Source: Musa acuminata AAA Group
Lineage: Eukaryota > Streptophyta > Magnoliopsida > Zingiberales > Musaceae
Assembly (NCBI RefSeq): GCF_036884655.1
Contig: NC_088327.1
Location: 17,632,001-17,696,000, forward strand
Length of the DNA: 64,000 bases
Direction of reading: 5' to 3'
Of the stretch, positions 48,630-60,394 are shown piece by piece (position 1 is the first letter of the stretch; each line of letters opens with the position of its first letter). The translations under genes were made by a program, and so were the position numbers. The notes beneath the pieces were generated by a model. It had not been told where the DNA came from, did no database searches, and saw only the letters and a list, made by a program, of their open reading frames with translations.

Positions 48630-50300
48630 TATGTTCTAATCTTTATCATATAATTGACTAATGCTTAGCAAGTTATGCTTTAAACCATCTACTAATAAAA
48701 TATTTTTAATCAAAAGGTTTGATTTGTTACCTATATTTCCTTTTCCAATAATTTTTCCTTTGTTGTTGTCTTCGAAGGTGACAAATCCTTCATCTTGGCT
48801 AGTGAGCTTAGTGAAGTGTATTGAATCTCCGGTCATGTGTCTTAAGCATCCACTATCAAGGTACCATCTCTTGCTCCTAGCTTGTGATTGTAGACATATC
48901 TACAAGAAATGGGGTTTTCTTTTAGGTATCCATTTTACCTTGGGTTCCTTGTAAATAGATCTACCTAACTTATCATTTTGCATTGAGTCATTTAAGGTTC
49001 CTTTAGGGACCCAAATTAACTTATTATGTGGACTATACCTCTTAAATGGACATTTATGAGCATAATGTTCAAATTTGTAACAAAAGTTGCATTTGTTTCG
49101 AGGTGAAACATACAAAGTTGGGCCTTCAACAAAGATAGTTGGGTTTTGGTGAGTGTTACTCACAAAGCCGATTCCATCTCTTCTATGAACATGATCCTTA
49201 TTAGCAAGGATCATGTTTAAGGATTTGCTTCCTATTTTAAATTTTTCTAAGGTTTCATATAGTAACAAATTTTACTTTTTAAGCCTCACTAATTCTTCAC
49301 ATTTTGTGCAAGGAGGAAATATTTTATTATCATGCTTAATCTTTAATCTATCAAATTCACTAACAAGAGAGGCATGATCCTTTTTTAATAATTTATACAT
49401 TTTACTAACTAATTTATATTAATCAAATAAATCATGAAAAGCATTCAACAATTCATCAAAGGATAAATGGGCTTCGATTGAGTTACTTACCTCGTCTCCA
49501 AGCGCCATTAAGGCATAGTTAGCAACTTCTTTGTTGGTTGACTCCTTGTCTTCGGATGTGCTTGAATCATCCCAAGTAGCTTTTAACGTTTTTTTCTTCT
49601 TTGGTTGCTTCTTCTTCACTTGAGGATATTCACTTTTGAAGTGCCCTAGCTTCTTGCATTCTTAGTAAATTATTTAGTCCTTTTTAAGTTCAATTTTGTT
49701 TTTAATGTCATGTTTAGTTTTGTTCCTTTTTATGAATTTTTAAAAAAATTTTGTTAGAAGTGCCAAGTCATTCCTGTTCTTTGGAAGGTTGTTATCAAGT
49801 TCTTCATTTGCATTGCATGTCATTTCGTAGGTCATCAAAGACCCGATAAGTTCTTCGAGCGAAAAGTTATTCAAATCCTTAGCTTCTTGAATTGTAGTTA
49901 CTTTAGGATCCTAACTCTTTGGAAGGGATCTTAATATCTTGTTAACAAGTTCAAAATTAGGAAAACTTTTACCAAGTGCTTTTACATCATTGACGATATC
50001 CGTAAACCAGGTGTACATGTCTCCAATTGTCTCGCTTGGTTTTATGTGAAACAATTCATAACTATGAATTAAAAGATTGATTTTTGACTTCTTAACCCTA
50101 CTTGTGCCTTCATGTGTGATTTTAAGTGTATGCCAAATGTCATAAGCTATTTCACAAATAGAAACTTGATTGAATTCATTTTTATCCAAAAACACAAAAT
50201 AAAGTATTCATAGCTTTGACATTCAAAGATAAAGTATTCTTCTCTAAATCATTTCAATCATTTATTAGAAGAGAAGACTTTTGAAATCCGTTTTCAATGA
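48630..50300 (-). pseudogene. E6 gag to GAG-pre-integrase part
   Basis: From 50300 down the minus strand: gag ([10 protein letters not shown], then KNEFNQVSICEIAYDIWHTL), UBN2 region (SETIGDMYTWFTDIVNDVKA), and a first knuckle that has lost two Cys and gained a stop (ECKKLGHFKSEYP, near 49650). The second knuckle is at about 49085-49050 (CNFCYKFEHYAHKC), followed by an amber at 48902-48900, protease (RWYLDSGCLRHMTG) and the GAG-pre-integrase start (GLKHNLLSISQLY). Its start is fused to LTR sequence by a deletion that removed the PBS and the first gag codons. Confidence 0.85.
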
Positions 50301-50302
50301 GA

Positions 50303-51496
50303 AAATGTTGACTTGAAGTAAATCTACAATGTAGAGTGCAACTAAATAATGAAAGAACACACTGAATTTATAGTGGTTCGATCATTGTGACCTACGTCCA
50401 CTTCCGATTCCTCCGTCGAGGTTACCGATGTTCACTAATGGTCTTCCTTTAATAGGTGAAGACCAACTACCTTCTTATAATGCTTTCTCCTTTTCATAGG
50501 TTTAGGAGACTACCCTTACAAGTCTCACACCTCTTCTTGAATGATTACAAAACAAAAGAAAGAGGAGGAGGACACTTAGCTCTTTTACAATACTTTTACA
50601 CCCCAATACTTAAGATTTTTTTCACACTTTATTATCCTTTTATGCAGAAAAGAGTGGGGTATTTATAGGCCCCAATGACTTAAAAAATAGAGCCAAAAAG
50701 TATCTCATATTGGGTTTTCGACGTACTAGCCCGCCAGTTCTGGGCGTTACTACCACCTAACACTCTGACACTAGGGGGTATCATCACCCAGTCTGGCAAT
50801 ACTACTGCCTGACAGAGCCTCGGAGATTGAGCTCTGGCAGTACCAACGCCTAATAGGGTGGTACCACTGCTTGACAGCATTAATTGTTGGTGGTACCACT
50901 GCATAGTCTGGGTGGTATCACTACCGAGACCACCTAGGAGGCTGAGCCTCAAGCGGTTCCACCACCAGCTTTGATGGTGCCACCGCCTGACTAGGCTCCA
51001 AGACATTGTTTGGGCCATCAGTTCGACCCAAACTATCCCTGAATCGGGCCCAATTGGCCCCTAATTGAGTTAGTAGGATTATCTCCTAATCCTAACTCAA
51101 TCTAAGTTCTACCTACGATAATTAAGATATTAACTAAGTAATCTTTGTCCGGTATGTCAATTGTTCTTTCGGCGAAATCTCGATAAGGCAAAATCTTGAC
51201 GAACTTCCGGTGAACTCTCGGCAAGCTTTTGGTGAACTCTCGACGAATTCTTGGCGAACTCTCGATGAACTTTTGACGAACTCCCGACGAACTCTTAGTG
51301 AGCTCCCGATGAACTCTTGGCGAGCTTCTGACACATCATCCGAAACTTTGACATATTGTCCGATCTTTGACTCCAGCCCAACATCTGCTTTATGACTTAT
51401 TCATTATCGTAGTTCATCCTGAAACACTTATCTCAACACATGGGTTAGATTATTAATTTATCAATTGATTTCATTATCAAAATCTGAGATTCAACA
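50303..51496 (-). repeat. E6 5' LTR, 3' end deleted
   Basis: Begins on the minus strand at 51496 with TGTTGAATC. TATA box as ATTTATAG near 50661-50668. A decayed palindrome region lies at 50715-51000. The C-rich LTR end and PBS are gone. A run of GAACTCTTGGCGAACT-like repeats at 51185-51330 is part of the LTR. Confidence 0.8.
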
Positions 51497-51925
51497 ACTG
51501 CTAGGACCCGAGAAACCCAAGATGAGACCTTTTTTGGATCTATTTTTGAAGCCATTTGGCATCTATAAATACCCTAACTATTCCTGCTTAGTAAAGCACA
51601 AATTTGAGCTAAAAAGGGAGAAAGAATACGTGAGAGAAAAAAAAATAGAAACTCTCTTAGGATTTAAAGTCTCTTCCTCCTAGAGTTAGAAGTTTTCCAA
51701 GGGAGGAGTGGGGTCTAAAAGAGAGGTGTAAAGGTTCTCTTGTGAGACAATGAAAAGAAGAAAGAGTTGTATGGGTAGTTGATCTTCGCCCATTAAAGGA
51801 AGATTGGTAGTGGAAGCCAATGGCCTCGAGTGAAGAGGAATCGGGAGTGGATGTAAGTCACGATGATCGAATCACTATAAAACTCGGTTTTCATTTTTAT
51901 TTTGCTGTTTACCTTTATTGCAAAC
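51497..51925 (+). repeat. E10: Sirevirus LTR fragment, plus strand
   Basis: Homologous to the E11 LTR from ACTGCTAGGACCC (compare 58786). TATA box ATCTATAAAT at 51561-51570, later CACTATAAAACTCGG. It is cut on the left by E6 and on the right by the start of E11. Confidence 0.75.
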
Positions 51926-52479
51926 TATTGAATCTCATATTTTGATGATTAAACCACTTGATATGTGTTTATGTTTTAATCTGCGTTTTGAGTGACACAG
52001 GATGCTTCTATTAGGATGAGATAATTAGAGTAGGAAAAATTATATTGTGCCGGAGGAACATGTCAGAAGATTGGACATCGGGCCGGTGGATCGGTCGACG
52101 TATCGATAGAAGGCTTTGGACCGTGGACTCGGGCATCGGGCCAAGAAGAGCGGGTATTGTGCCAAGGATATCGGAGTTGTAGAGTCAACTAGCCTATTGG
52201 GCAATAGGCCGTAGGAGAGGACGATGCACCGAAGAATCGGACGAAGCGTCGAGGGACCAATGACATGCTAGACAACTTGGTTAATTGCTTAGGATTAATT
52301 GTCTTGATCGAAGTTTTGTTTTACATATGCAGGATTAACTATGATGGAAGTAAGACATGCAGTAGGAGTTGCGCCAGAGTCAAGACTATGATCACGTTGG
52401 GAGTTCGAGAGTTCGATGAAAGTCCGGACGGTCGTCAGAGGTTCTGCGGGAACAAATCCGAGAAGTCCAGGAGCTTGAG

Positions 52480-55279
52480 TGTAACATCCCTCATTTCTGA
52501 ATTTTCGTATAAGTTTCTAGTTGTAATGTAAGTATCTATTTTAAATTTGATGAAAGAGCCAAAGTACGAATCTGAGAACTTATTCATAAGATATGGGGGA
52601 TTTGTTCAAAAAAAAAAAAATCTGAGGACCTATATGTAAACCCTGAGGACCTAATCGTAAATATAATAATATAAGGACAAAATTGCAAAATGGACAAAAT
52701 TACAAATCCCACCATTTAAGCCTCTCTGCCTTCGTTCTTAAGGAACCAGAGAAGGCAGCTGCATGGAACAACTGAGAAAGAAAGAAAGAAGAAGATGAAA
52801 AAAAAGGGGGAAGAAGAAGAAGAAAAAATTTGGGGCTTTGAGGTTTCTTGCTCAAATCTTCTCATTTAGGGTCATAATTCTCAAAGGCAAGTGTTCTAAT
52901 CTCATCCTACAGAATTATTAGTCTTTGATCTCATATTTATTCTGAATTATTCGAAAGATTTCAGCCTAGAACATGATATTTCCCTTGTTAGATACAAAAA
53001 TCATGGATTTGAAATTTTTCGGTAAACTGACTCCTATAAATTTTTTCAGTCATAATTTTTAGCATCAAACGTGGATTTAGGCAGGACCTTATTCATTTGA
53101 AAGAAACTCTTATACCTTTCTTTTGACACTAATTTTGAAAATTTTGGACACCGAATACTTACCCAAACGTCTGTTACAAATGAGCCTATGGATGTTGCAA
53201 AACAGGGATCAAAATTTCTGACATTTCGATACAAAAATGCCTATAAGTTCCTTTTGGAAATTCTGATTTATACCAAACTGACTTTATTCGAAACTAGACT
53301 TATAGACCTTTCTTTTAACATATAGGTTGAAAAATTTGGTATTTAAATGCCAATCTTGTTATCTGTTGAATCTGACCCTATGAATTCTGCAAAATAGTTA
53401 TTTTATTTTAGACCTTTGGTTACTAAATCAATGGTAACTCCTTGTTGGAGACCTTGATTCATATGAAATTTATTTCATCAAAAAATAGATTGATATATCT
53501 TTCGACAATAGCTTTCTTGAGGGTATTGGAGCATAATTGGAAATCTGAAGTATTTATCCAATGTGCCTCTCGAATTCTACCAGAAATCGAGCTTTGGTCG
53601 ATTTCGCATATTCTTGTTTCATTCCTTTGGAAATTGATATCTTTTAGCTTTCTTATTCAATTGAGCTTTATATTACTGCTTTGAATTCTTGTATGCTCTT
53701 GTCCTTAAAATTATTTACATTCTTGAAAACTATTGTGTAACGTTTATGCTATATCGTATTGACTCATATAGGCACATGTATATCCTATTATTCCGCATTT
53801 GCTTTCCATTTGTGCCAATTCTAGTTTCATTCCTTTGGACATTGAATTCATCTAACCTTCTTATTTGAATTGAGTTATATGTGATTGCTTGGAATCCTTG
53901 AATGCTCTTGCTTTCATTTCCTTTCAAATCTGAATACAATTGTGAAAGATTTTTGCTTACTTCGTATTGACTGGTAAAGGCACATGTACGTTTCGTTGTT
54001 CCGCGTGTGCTTCCGATAGGTGCTATTCATTGTTTATACTATCCTTTTGTACTCTGGTGTTTATGGGATATTGTGAACCTTTGCCAGAAATGGTGAAGGG
54101 AGTTATGCATAGAGCCTGTGATGCTCTACCGGCCCTTATGACTTCACTCAGACGTGGGTGGATGGAGCTCCCAAACGTGGGTGACCTCCCAGATGTAGGA
54201 GACTTATGTTTGATGGTCATTCAGAAATGGATGTACCATATTATGTTATGGTCCCACTTCACCTTCCGTATGTTTGATATAGTATCCAGAGCTTTGGTTA
54301 TGTATTTCTATACATGCTCTGGATAAGAATGATATGAATGCAATGTCAAATTCGACGTTTGAGCTTCTGTTTCGTATTCGTCTTTGAAATGCTCCGAAAT
54401 GGTCCATACACCATTGATATGTTCCAAAATGTTTAATTTATCATTGATATGCTCCGAAACATCTCATACGCCTTTGATATGCTCCGAAATGTTTCTTTCG
54501 CTATTGTTATGCTTCGAAATGTTCCATATGTAGTTGATTTGCTCCGGGACATTTCATACGCTATTGATATGCTCCAATTACTCTATGCTCCATTTGTTAT
54601 GCACCAAATATGTTTTGAATGATATGATACATATGATTTTGTATCTAATGAGATGGTATCCTTGAGAATTCTTGTATTCTGCCTTGTATTATGATATCTT
54701 ATTTGTTTGAAACCGTTTCTTTTGTTCTGAATATTCTTTGTCACTTATTGAGCTGTTTTTAGCTCACTCCGTTGTTATATAAATCTTTCAGGTCAAGTTG
54801 TCACTCTTTGAGATGTTTTGAATTGGGTTGAGGCAATGGAGAGCTATTTAGAATTATGGGCAAGTTTTGTTGGTTATTATATTATTGTGGTATAAGCATA
54901 TTTTGTATGTAATGAAATGTTGTCGACAAATCAAAATGGATATACTATGTAAAAGTGTTAGAAGATATCTCTTATCTGGAATTTCGGAATATTAAGTCTA
55001 GTTTTTGATGATATGAACTTGTGGTGAATAGTTGGAGTTCTGATTGTATAATTTATTTAGCTTATGGATTTATAAATGTTGTTCATGTTTGTCAAGTTGG
55101 CTTGGGTTGTCATAAATATGAATTATCGAGTGATATAATACATGATTATAAACTGCACAGATTTTATTGATGTGAATTTGATTGAATATTTTTCAGTGTC
55201 CTCAAATGTTAGACTGGATCCTGGATTAGTTTATGATGAAAATTTTAATATTATCGATATCTTTCTGAGGGGCGTGACA
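52480..55279 (+). repeat. E12 first LTR, 2,800 bp
   Basis: TGTAACATCC to GGCGTGACA. Holds the conserved block (54056-54250) and a 33 bp minisatellite (about 54385-54580). A TATATAAATC sequence near 54776 is also present in the other copies. Confidence 0.87.
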
Positions 55280-55283
55280 TAAG

Positions 55284-55295
55284 TGGTATCAGAGC
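55284..55295 (+). promoter_or_regulatory. Primer-binding site of E12
   Basis: TGGTATCAGAGC four bases after the first LTR. Confidence 0.9.
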
Positions 55296-55423
55296 ATGAT
55301 TTGAGGATCACTAAAATATTTGATATGTTGACGTGCAAAATATATTGAGGTCTAATGAACTTTGGTGATTGGTGAAAATTTTCTTTGATGCATTTTAGGA
55401 ATCTAGGATAATGTATCCTAGGA

Positions 55424-58198
55424 TGACATCCCTCATTTCTGAATTTTCGTATAAGTTTCTAGTTGTAATATAAGTATCTATTTTAAATTTGATGAAAGAG
55501 CCAAAGTATGAATTTGAGAACTTATTCATAAGATTTGGAGGAATTGTTAAAAAAAAAAATCTGAGGACCTATATGTAAACCCTGAGGACCTAATCGTAAA
55601 TATAATAATACAAAGACTAAAATACAAAATACACAAAATTATAAATCCCACCGTTTAAGCCTCTCTGCAGAGAAGGCAGCTGCGTGGAAGAATAGAGAAA
55701 GAAAGAAAGAAGAAGATGAAAAAAAAAGGGGGAAGAAGAAGAAGAAAAAATTTGGGGCTTTGAGGTTTCTTGCTCAAATCTTCTCATTTAGGGTCATAAT
55801 TCTCAAAGACAAGTATTCTAATCCCATTCTACAGAATGATTAGTCTTTGATCTCATATTTATTCTGAATTATTCGAAAGATTTCAGCCTAGAACATGATA
55901 TTTCCCTTGTTAGATACAAAAATCATTGATCTGAAATTTTTCGGTAAACTGACCCCTATACATTGTTTCAGCCATAATTTTTAGCACCAAATGTGGATTT
56001 AGGCAGGACCTTATTCATTTGAAAGTAAATTTTATAACTTTCTTTTGACACTGATTTTGAAAATTTTGGACACCGAATACTTACCCAAACGTCAGTTTCA
56101 AATGAGCCTATGGATGCTGCAAAACAGGGAACAAAATTTATGACCTTTCGATACTAAAATGCCTATAAGTCCTTGTTGAAAATTCTGATTTATACCAAAC
56201 TAACTTCATTCGAAACTAGACTTGTAGACCTTTCTTTTGACATATAGATTGAAAATTTTGGTATTCAAATGCCTATCTTGTTATCTGTTGAATCCGACCC
56301 TATGAATTATATAAAACAGTGATTTTGTTTTTGACCTTTGGTTACTAAATCAATGGTAATTCCTTGTTGGAGACCTTGATTCATATGAAATTTATTTCAT
56401 TAGAAAATAGATTGATATATCTTTCGACATTAGCTTTCTTGAGGGTATTGGAGCATAATTGGCAATCTAAAGTATTTATCCAATGTGCCTCTCGAATTCT
56501 GCCAGAAATCGAGCTTTCGTCGATTTCGCATATTCTTGTTTCATTCCTTTAGAAATTGATATACTTTAGCTTTCATATTCAATTAAGCTTTATATTACTG
56601 CTTTGAATTCTTATATGCTCTTGTCCTTAAAATTATTTACATTCTTGAAAACTATTATGTAACGTTTATGCTATATCATATTGACTCATATAGGCACATG
56701 TATATCCTATTGTTCCGCATTTGCTTTCGATATGCCTATTCTAGTTTAATTCCTTTAGACATTGAATTCATCTAACCTTCTTATTTGAATTGAGTTATAT
56801 GTGATTGCTTGTAATCCTTGAATGCTCTTGCATTCATTTTCTTTCAAATCTGAATACAATTGTGAAAGATTATTGCTTACTTTGTATTGACTCGTAAAGG
56901 CACATGTACGTTTTGTTGTTCCGCGTGTACTTCCGATAAGTGCTATTCTTTGTTCATACTATCCTTTTGTCATCTGGTGTTTGTGGGATATTATTAAACT
57001 TTGTTAGAAATGGTGAAGGGAGTTATGCATAGAGCCTGTGATGCTCTACCGGCCCTTATGACTTCACTCAGACGTGGGTGGATGGAGCTCCCAAACATGG
57101 GAGACCTCCCAGACGTGGGAGACTTATGTTTGGTGGTCATTTAGAAATGGATATACCATATTTTGTTATGGTCCCACTTCACTTTCCGTATGTTTGATAT
57201 GATATCCAAAGCTTTGGTTATGTGTTTCTATACATGCTCTGGATAAGAATGATATGAATGCAATGTCAAATTCGACGTTTGAGTTTCTGTTTCGTATTCG
57301 TCTTTGAAATGCTCTGAAATGGTCCATACACCATTGATATGTTCCGAAATATGTCATTTATCATTGATATACTCCGAAACATCTCATACACCTTTGATAT
57401 GCTCCGAAATGTTTCTTTTGCTATTGTTATGCTTCGAAATGTTCCATATGTGGTTGATATGCTCCAGGACATTTCATACACTATTGATATGCTCCAATTC
57501 TCTATGCTCCATCTGTTATGAACCAAATAGGTTTTGAATGACATGATACATATGATTTTGTATCTAATGAGATGGTATCCTTGAGAATTCTTGTATTCTG
57601 CCTTGCATTATGATATCTTACTTGTTTGATACTGTTTCTTTTATTCTGAATATGCTTTGTCACTTGCTGAGCTGTTTTTAGCTCACTCCATTGTTATATA
57701 AATCTTTCAGGTCAAGTTGTCACTCTTTGAGATGTTTTGAATTGGGCTGAGGCAGTGGAGAGCTATTCAGAATTATGGGCAATTCTTATTGGTTATTATG
57801 TTATTGTGGTATAAGCATATTTTGTATGTAATGAAATGTTGTCGACGAATCAAAATGGATATACTGTGTAAAAGTGTTAGAAGATGTCTCTTATGTGGAA
57901 TTTCAGAATGTTAAGTCTAGTTTATGATGATATGAACTTGTGGTAAATAGTTGGAGTTCTAATTATATAATTTATTTAGCTTATGAATTTATAAATGTTG
58001 TTCATGTTTGTCAAGTTGGCTTGGGTTGTCATAAATGTGAATTATTGAGTGATATAATACATGATTATAAACTACATAGGTTTTAGTAATGTGAATTTGA
58101 TTCAATGTTTTTCATTGTCCTCAATTGTTAGACTGGATCCTGGATTGGTTTATGATGAAAATTTTAATATTATCGATATCTTTCTAAGGGGCGTGACA
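55424..58198 (+). repeat. E12 second LTR, about 2,775 bp
   Basis: Collinear with the first LTR, with visible scattered substitutions and small indels (for example 55670, where a GTTCTTAAGGAACCA-like stretch is missing). The divergence means the pair is not very recent. Conserved block at 56978-57180, minisatellite at about 57315-57500. Confidence 0.87.
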
Positions 58199-59514
58199 TT
58201 GCCAAAGAAGCTCGTCGGAACTCGCCAAGTGGATCGTCGCAAGTCTAGGAGTTGGCCGGAGCATCGCCGAAGGTTCGTAGGATGTTCGCTGGAAGTTCGC
58301 CAGAAGCTCGCTAGAAGAAGCGATCAACGCACCAAAGCAAGTTGTAGTAAATGTATTAAAGAAATATCATAGTTAGCATGTAGATTAAGCTAGGAATGGG
58401 AGGTGATCCCATTAATTTAATCTGCGGGCAATTGGGCCCTTGACAGACCCAAATTGGGCCGAATGGATTAGCCCATTCGGACCCAGATTTCTTGGCCGGC
58501 GGTGGCACCGCCTGGGTCGGCGGTGGCACCACCCAGCAGATGGTCTCCCAGGAAAGCTGGGCGGTTACACCGCCCAAGTCAGGCGGTGGCACCGCTTGGG
58601 CTTAGTCTCCGAGCGAGACTGGGCGGTGCAACCACCCCAGTCAGGCAGTGGCACTGCCTAGGCTCAATCTCCGAGTGAGACTGGGTGGTACAACCGCCCC
58701 TGTCAGGTGGTGGCACCGCCAGAGCTCGGTCTCCGAGCTTTGTTAGGCGGTTGTACCGCCCCAGTCCGGAGGTAGTACTGCTAGGACCCCGGAAATCTGG
58801 GAAAAGATATTTTTGAGCTCCAAATTCAAACTAGTTTGGGGCCTATATATACCCCACCCTTTCTTGCATGAAAGGGCACTGAAAATACAATCTTACTCTA
58901 TAATTTTTAGAGCTTAAAAGTGTTGTAAAGGCTAGAAGTTCTCCTCCCTCTTTTCTTCCAAGTTTTAATCTTTCAAGAGAGGAGAGAAAATTCTGTAAGG
59001 GTTGTCTCCTAAGCCCATCAAAAGGAGTGAAACTATAAACGGGTGGTTGGCCTTCGCCTATTTAAGGAAGGCCTCTAGTGGACGTCGGTGATCTCATCGG
59101 AGGAGGAAGCCAAAAGTGGATATAGGTCAAGAATTATCGAACCACTCTAAATCTCGGTTTGCATTTACTTTCTGTTCTCTATCTTAACTGCAAACTACCT
59201 CTATAGCTTTACTTTAACTGCACTTCGCCTAATCTAAGTTAAAGCAACTTCCGAATCAGCTTTCATACCGAAATCGCTTTTATCGTACGAACGTCTATTT
59301 CGGTTTGCAATTACATTCTGTTCTCTATCTTAACTGCAAACTACCTTTATATCTTTACTTTAACTATATCTCATTTGATCATAAGTTAAAGTGATTTCTG
59401 AATCGGCTTTCTTACGAAATTATTTTTATCATACGAATGTCGTTTTAAATCGTCGAAAGTTTTCCGCTGCACTAATTCACCCCCCCCCCTCTTAGTGCTC
59501 TTGATCCTAACAAT

Positions 59515-59526
59515 TGGTATCAAAGC
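59515..59526 (+). promoter_or_regulatory. Primer-binding site of E11
   Basis: TGGTATCAAAGC, one base from the standard initiator-Met site, two bases after the LTR. Confidence 0.85.
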
Positions 59527-59562
59527 CTCGTTATTTCTCACTTGGATTAACACCCAAGAGAA

Positions 59563-60394
59563 ATGGCTCTTTTCGACAAACAAGAGGGTCACTTTCTCAT
59601 TCGTCCTCCTTTCTTCAATGGGACGGACTATTTTTATTGAAAAACTCGAATGAGAGTTTTCTTGCTTTCATTGAATCTTGATTTATGGCATATAGTCGAA
59701 AACGGTTTTGAAATGTCTTCTCTTCTAATAAACCATTAGAATGATTTGGAGAAGAAGACGTTTTCTTTAAATGCTAGAGCTATGAACGCTCTATTTTGTG
59801 CCTTAGATAAAACGAAGTTTAATCATGTTTCTACTTGCGAAATGGCTTTCGATATTTGGCGCACTCTTGAAATAACACATAAAGGGACTTGCAATGTTAA
59901 AATTTTGAAAGTTAATTTTTTAATGCATGATTTTAAACTTTTTCATATGAAACCAAGCAAAACTATTGTTGACATGTACACCCGTTTTATGGATGTCGTC
60001 AATGGTTTAAAAGCACTTGGTAGAAGTTTTTCGGATTTTGAACTTGTAAACAAGATTTTGCATTCTCTTTCTAAAAATTGGAATTCAAAAGTAACTGCGA
60101 TACAAGAAGCTAAAAACCTAAACAACTTACCACTTGAAGAACTAATTAGTTCGTTGATGACATATGAAATGGTGCACAATGCACATGATGAACATGATGA
60201 ACAAAATCACCTTCCAAAGAACAGGAAGGATTTGGGACATAGAACATTTGAAGACCTCTCGAGCATAAGCTCAAGTGATGGTGAACAAGAACTACTCACT
60301 AAGAAAATTAAAAAATTAAAGAAACAAAAATTTAAGAATAAAAAGAACGAAACTACTTACTTTGAATGCAAGAAGAAGAACACAAAGTGGGATG
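59563..60394 (+). pseudogene. gag: E11 gag, knuckle-less, two stops, truncated by E13
   Basis: Begins MALFDKQEGHFLIRPPFFNG at the conserved start. TGA 59638-59640 and TAG 59737-59739 replace tryptophans (WKTRMR and HWNDL in E8). Open from 59746 through the UBN2 region to ECKKKNTKWDV, where the E13 LTR begins. As in E8, the second half of the zinc knuckle and the lysine-rich spacer are missing, and ECKKK runs straight into the KWD motif. That shared deletion groups it with E8. What lay downstream is unknown. Confidence 0.85.

Larger units (their letters stand above)
29395..51496 (-). mobile_element. E6: minus-strand Sirevirus, split by E7 and E9
   Basis: Pieces in element order (right to left): LTR 51496-50303, gag to GAG-pre-integrase 50300-48630, integrase 40397-39625, integrase C-terminal part 29742-29395. 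The breaks fit exactly around E9 and E7, whose target duplications restore continuity. The LTR end, PBS and gag start are deleted near 50302. RT, RNase H and 3' LTR are missing beyond 29395. It inserted at 51496 into a plus-strand Sirevirus LTR (E10). Confidence 0.82.
52480..58198 (+). mobile_element. E12: gypsy LTR pair with a 144 bp internal region
   Basis: LTR 52480-55279, then PBS and 144 bp, then LTR 55424-58198. No gag, no pol and no PPT. The internal piece matches the E5 leader for about 130 bp and then a 17 bp segment (ATGTATCCTAGGATGAC) found in E5 at 19124-19140, next to the RT start. This reads as a full element reduced by one large deletion that also removed the first bases of the second LTR (TGACATCC for TGTAACATCC). 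Flanks TTGAG and TTGCC match at only 3 of 5 positions. Confidence 0.83.
51926..59512 (+). repeat. E11 Sirevirus LTR, about 1.87 kb, split by E12
   Basis: Starts TATTGAATC (first G lost) at 51926, is interrupted after GAGCTTGAG at 52479, resumes at 58199 with TTGCCAAAGAAGC, and ends GATCCTAACA at 59512. The uninterrupted version is seen in the E1 LTR near 3855. A palindrome array is at 58490-58790 and a TATA-like CTATATATACCCC near 58843. The stretch 52130-52260 (TCGGGCATCGGGCCAAG to CACCGAAGAATCGGA) is shared with E8 but absent from the E1 and E9 LTRs. Confidence 0.83.

Noticed and set aside
52475..58203. Target duplication for E12
   Set aside because: TTGAG and TTGCC agree at only three of five bases, so I do not claim a duplication, although the interrupted LTR is clear.
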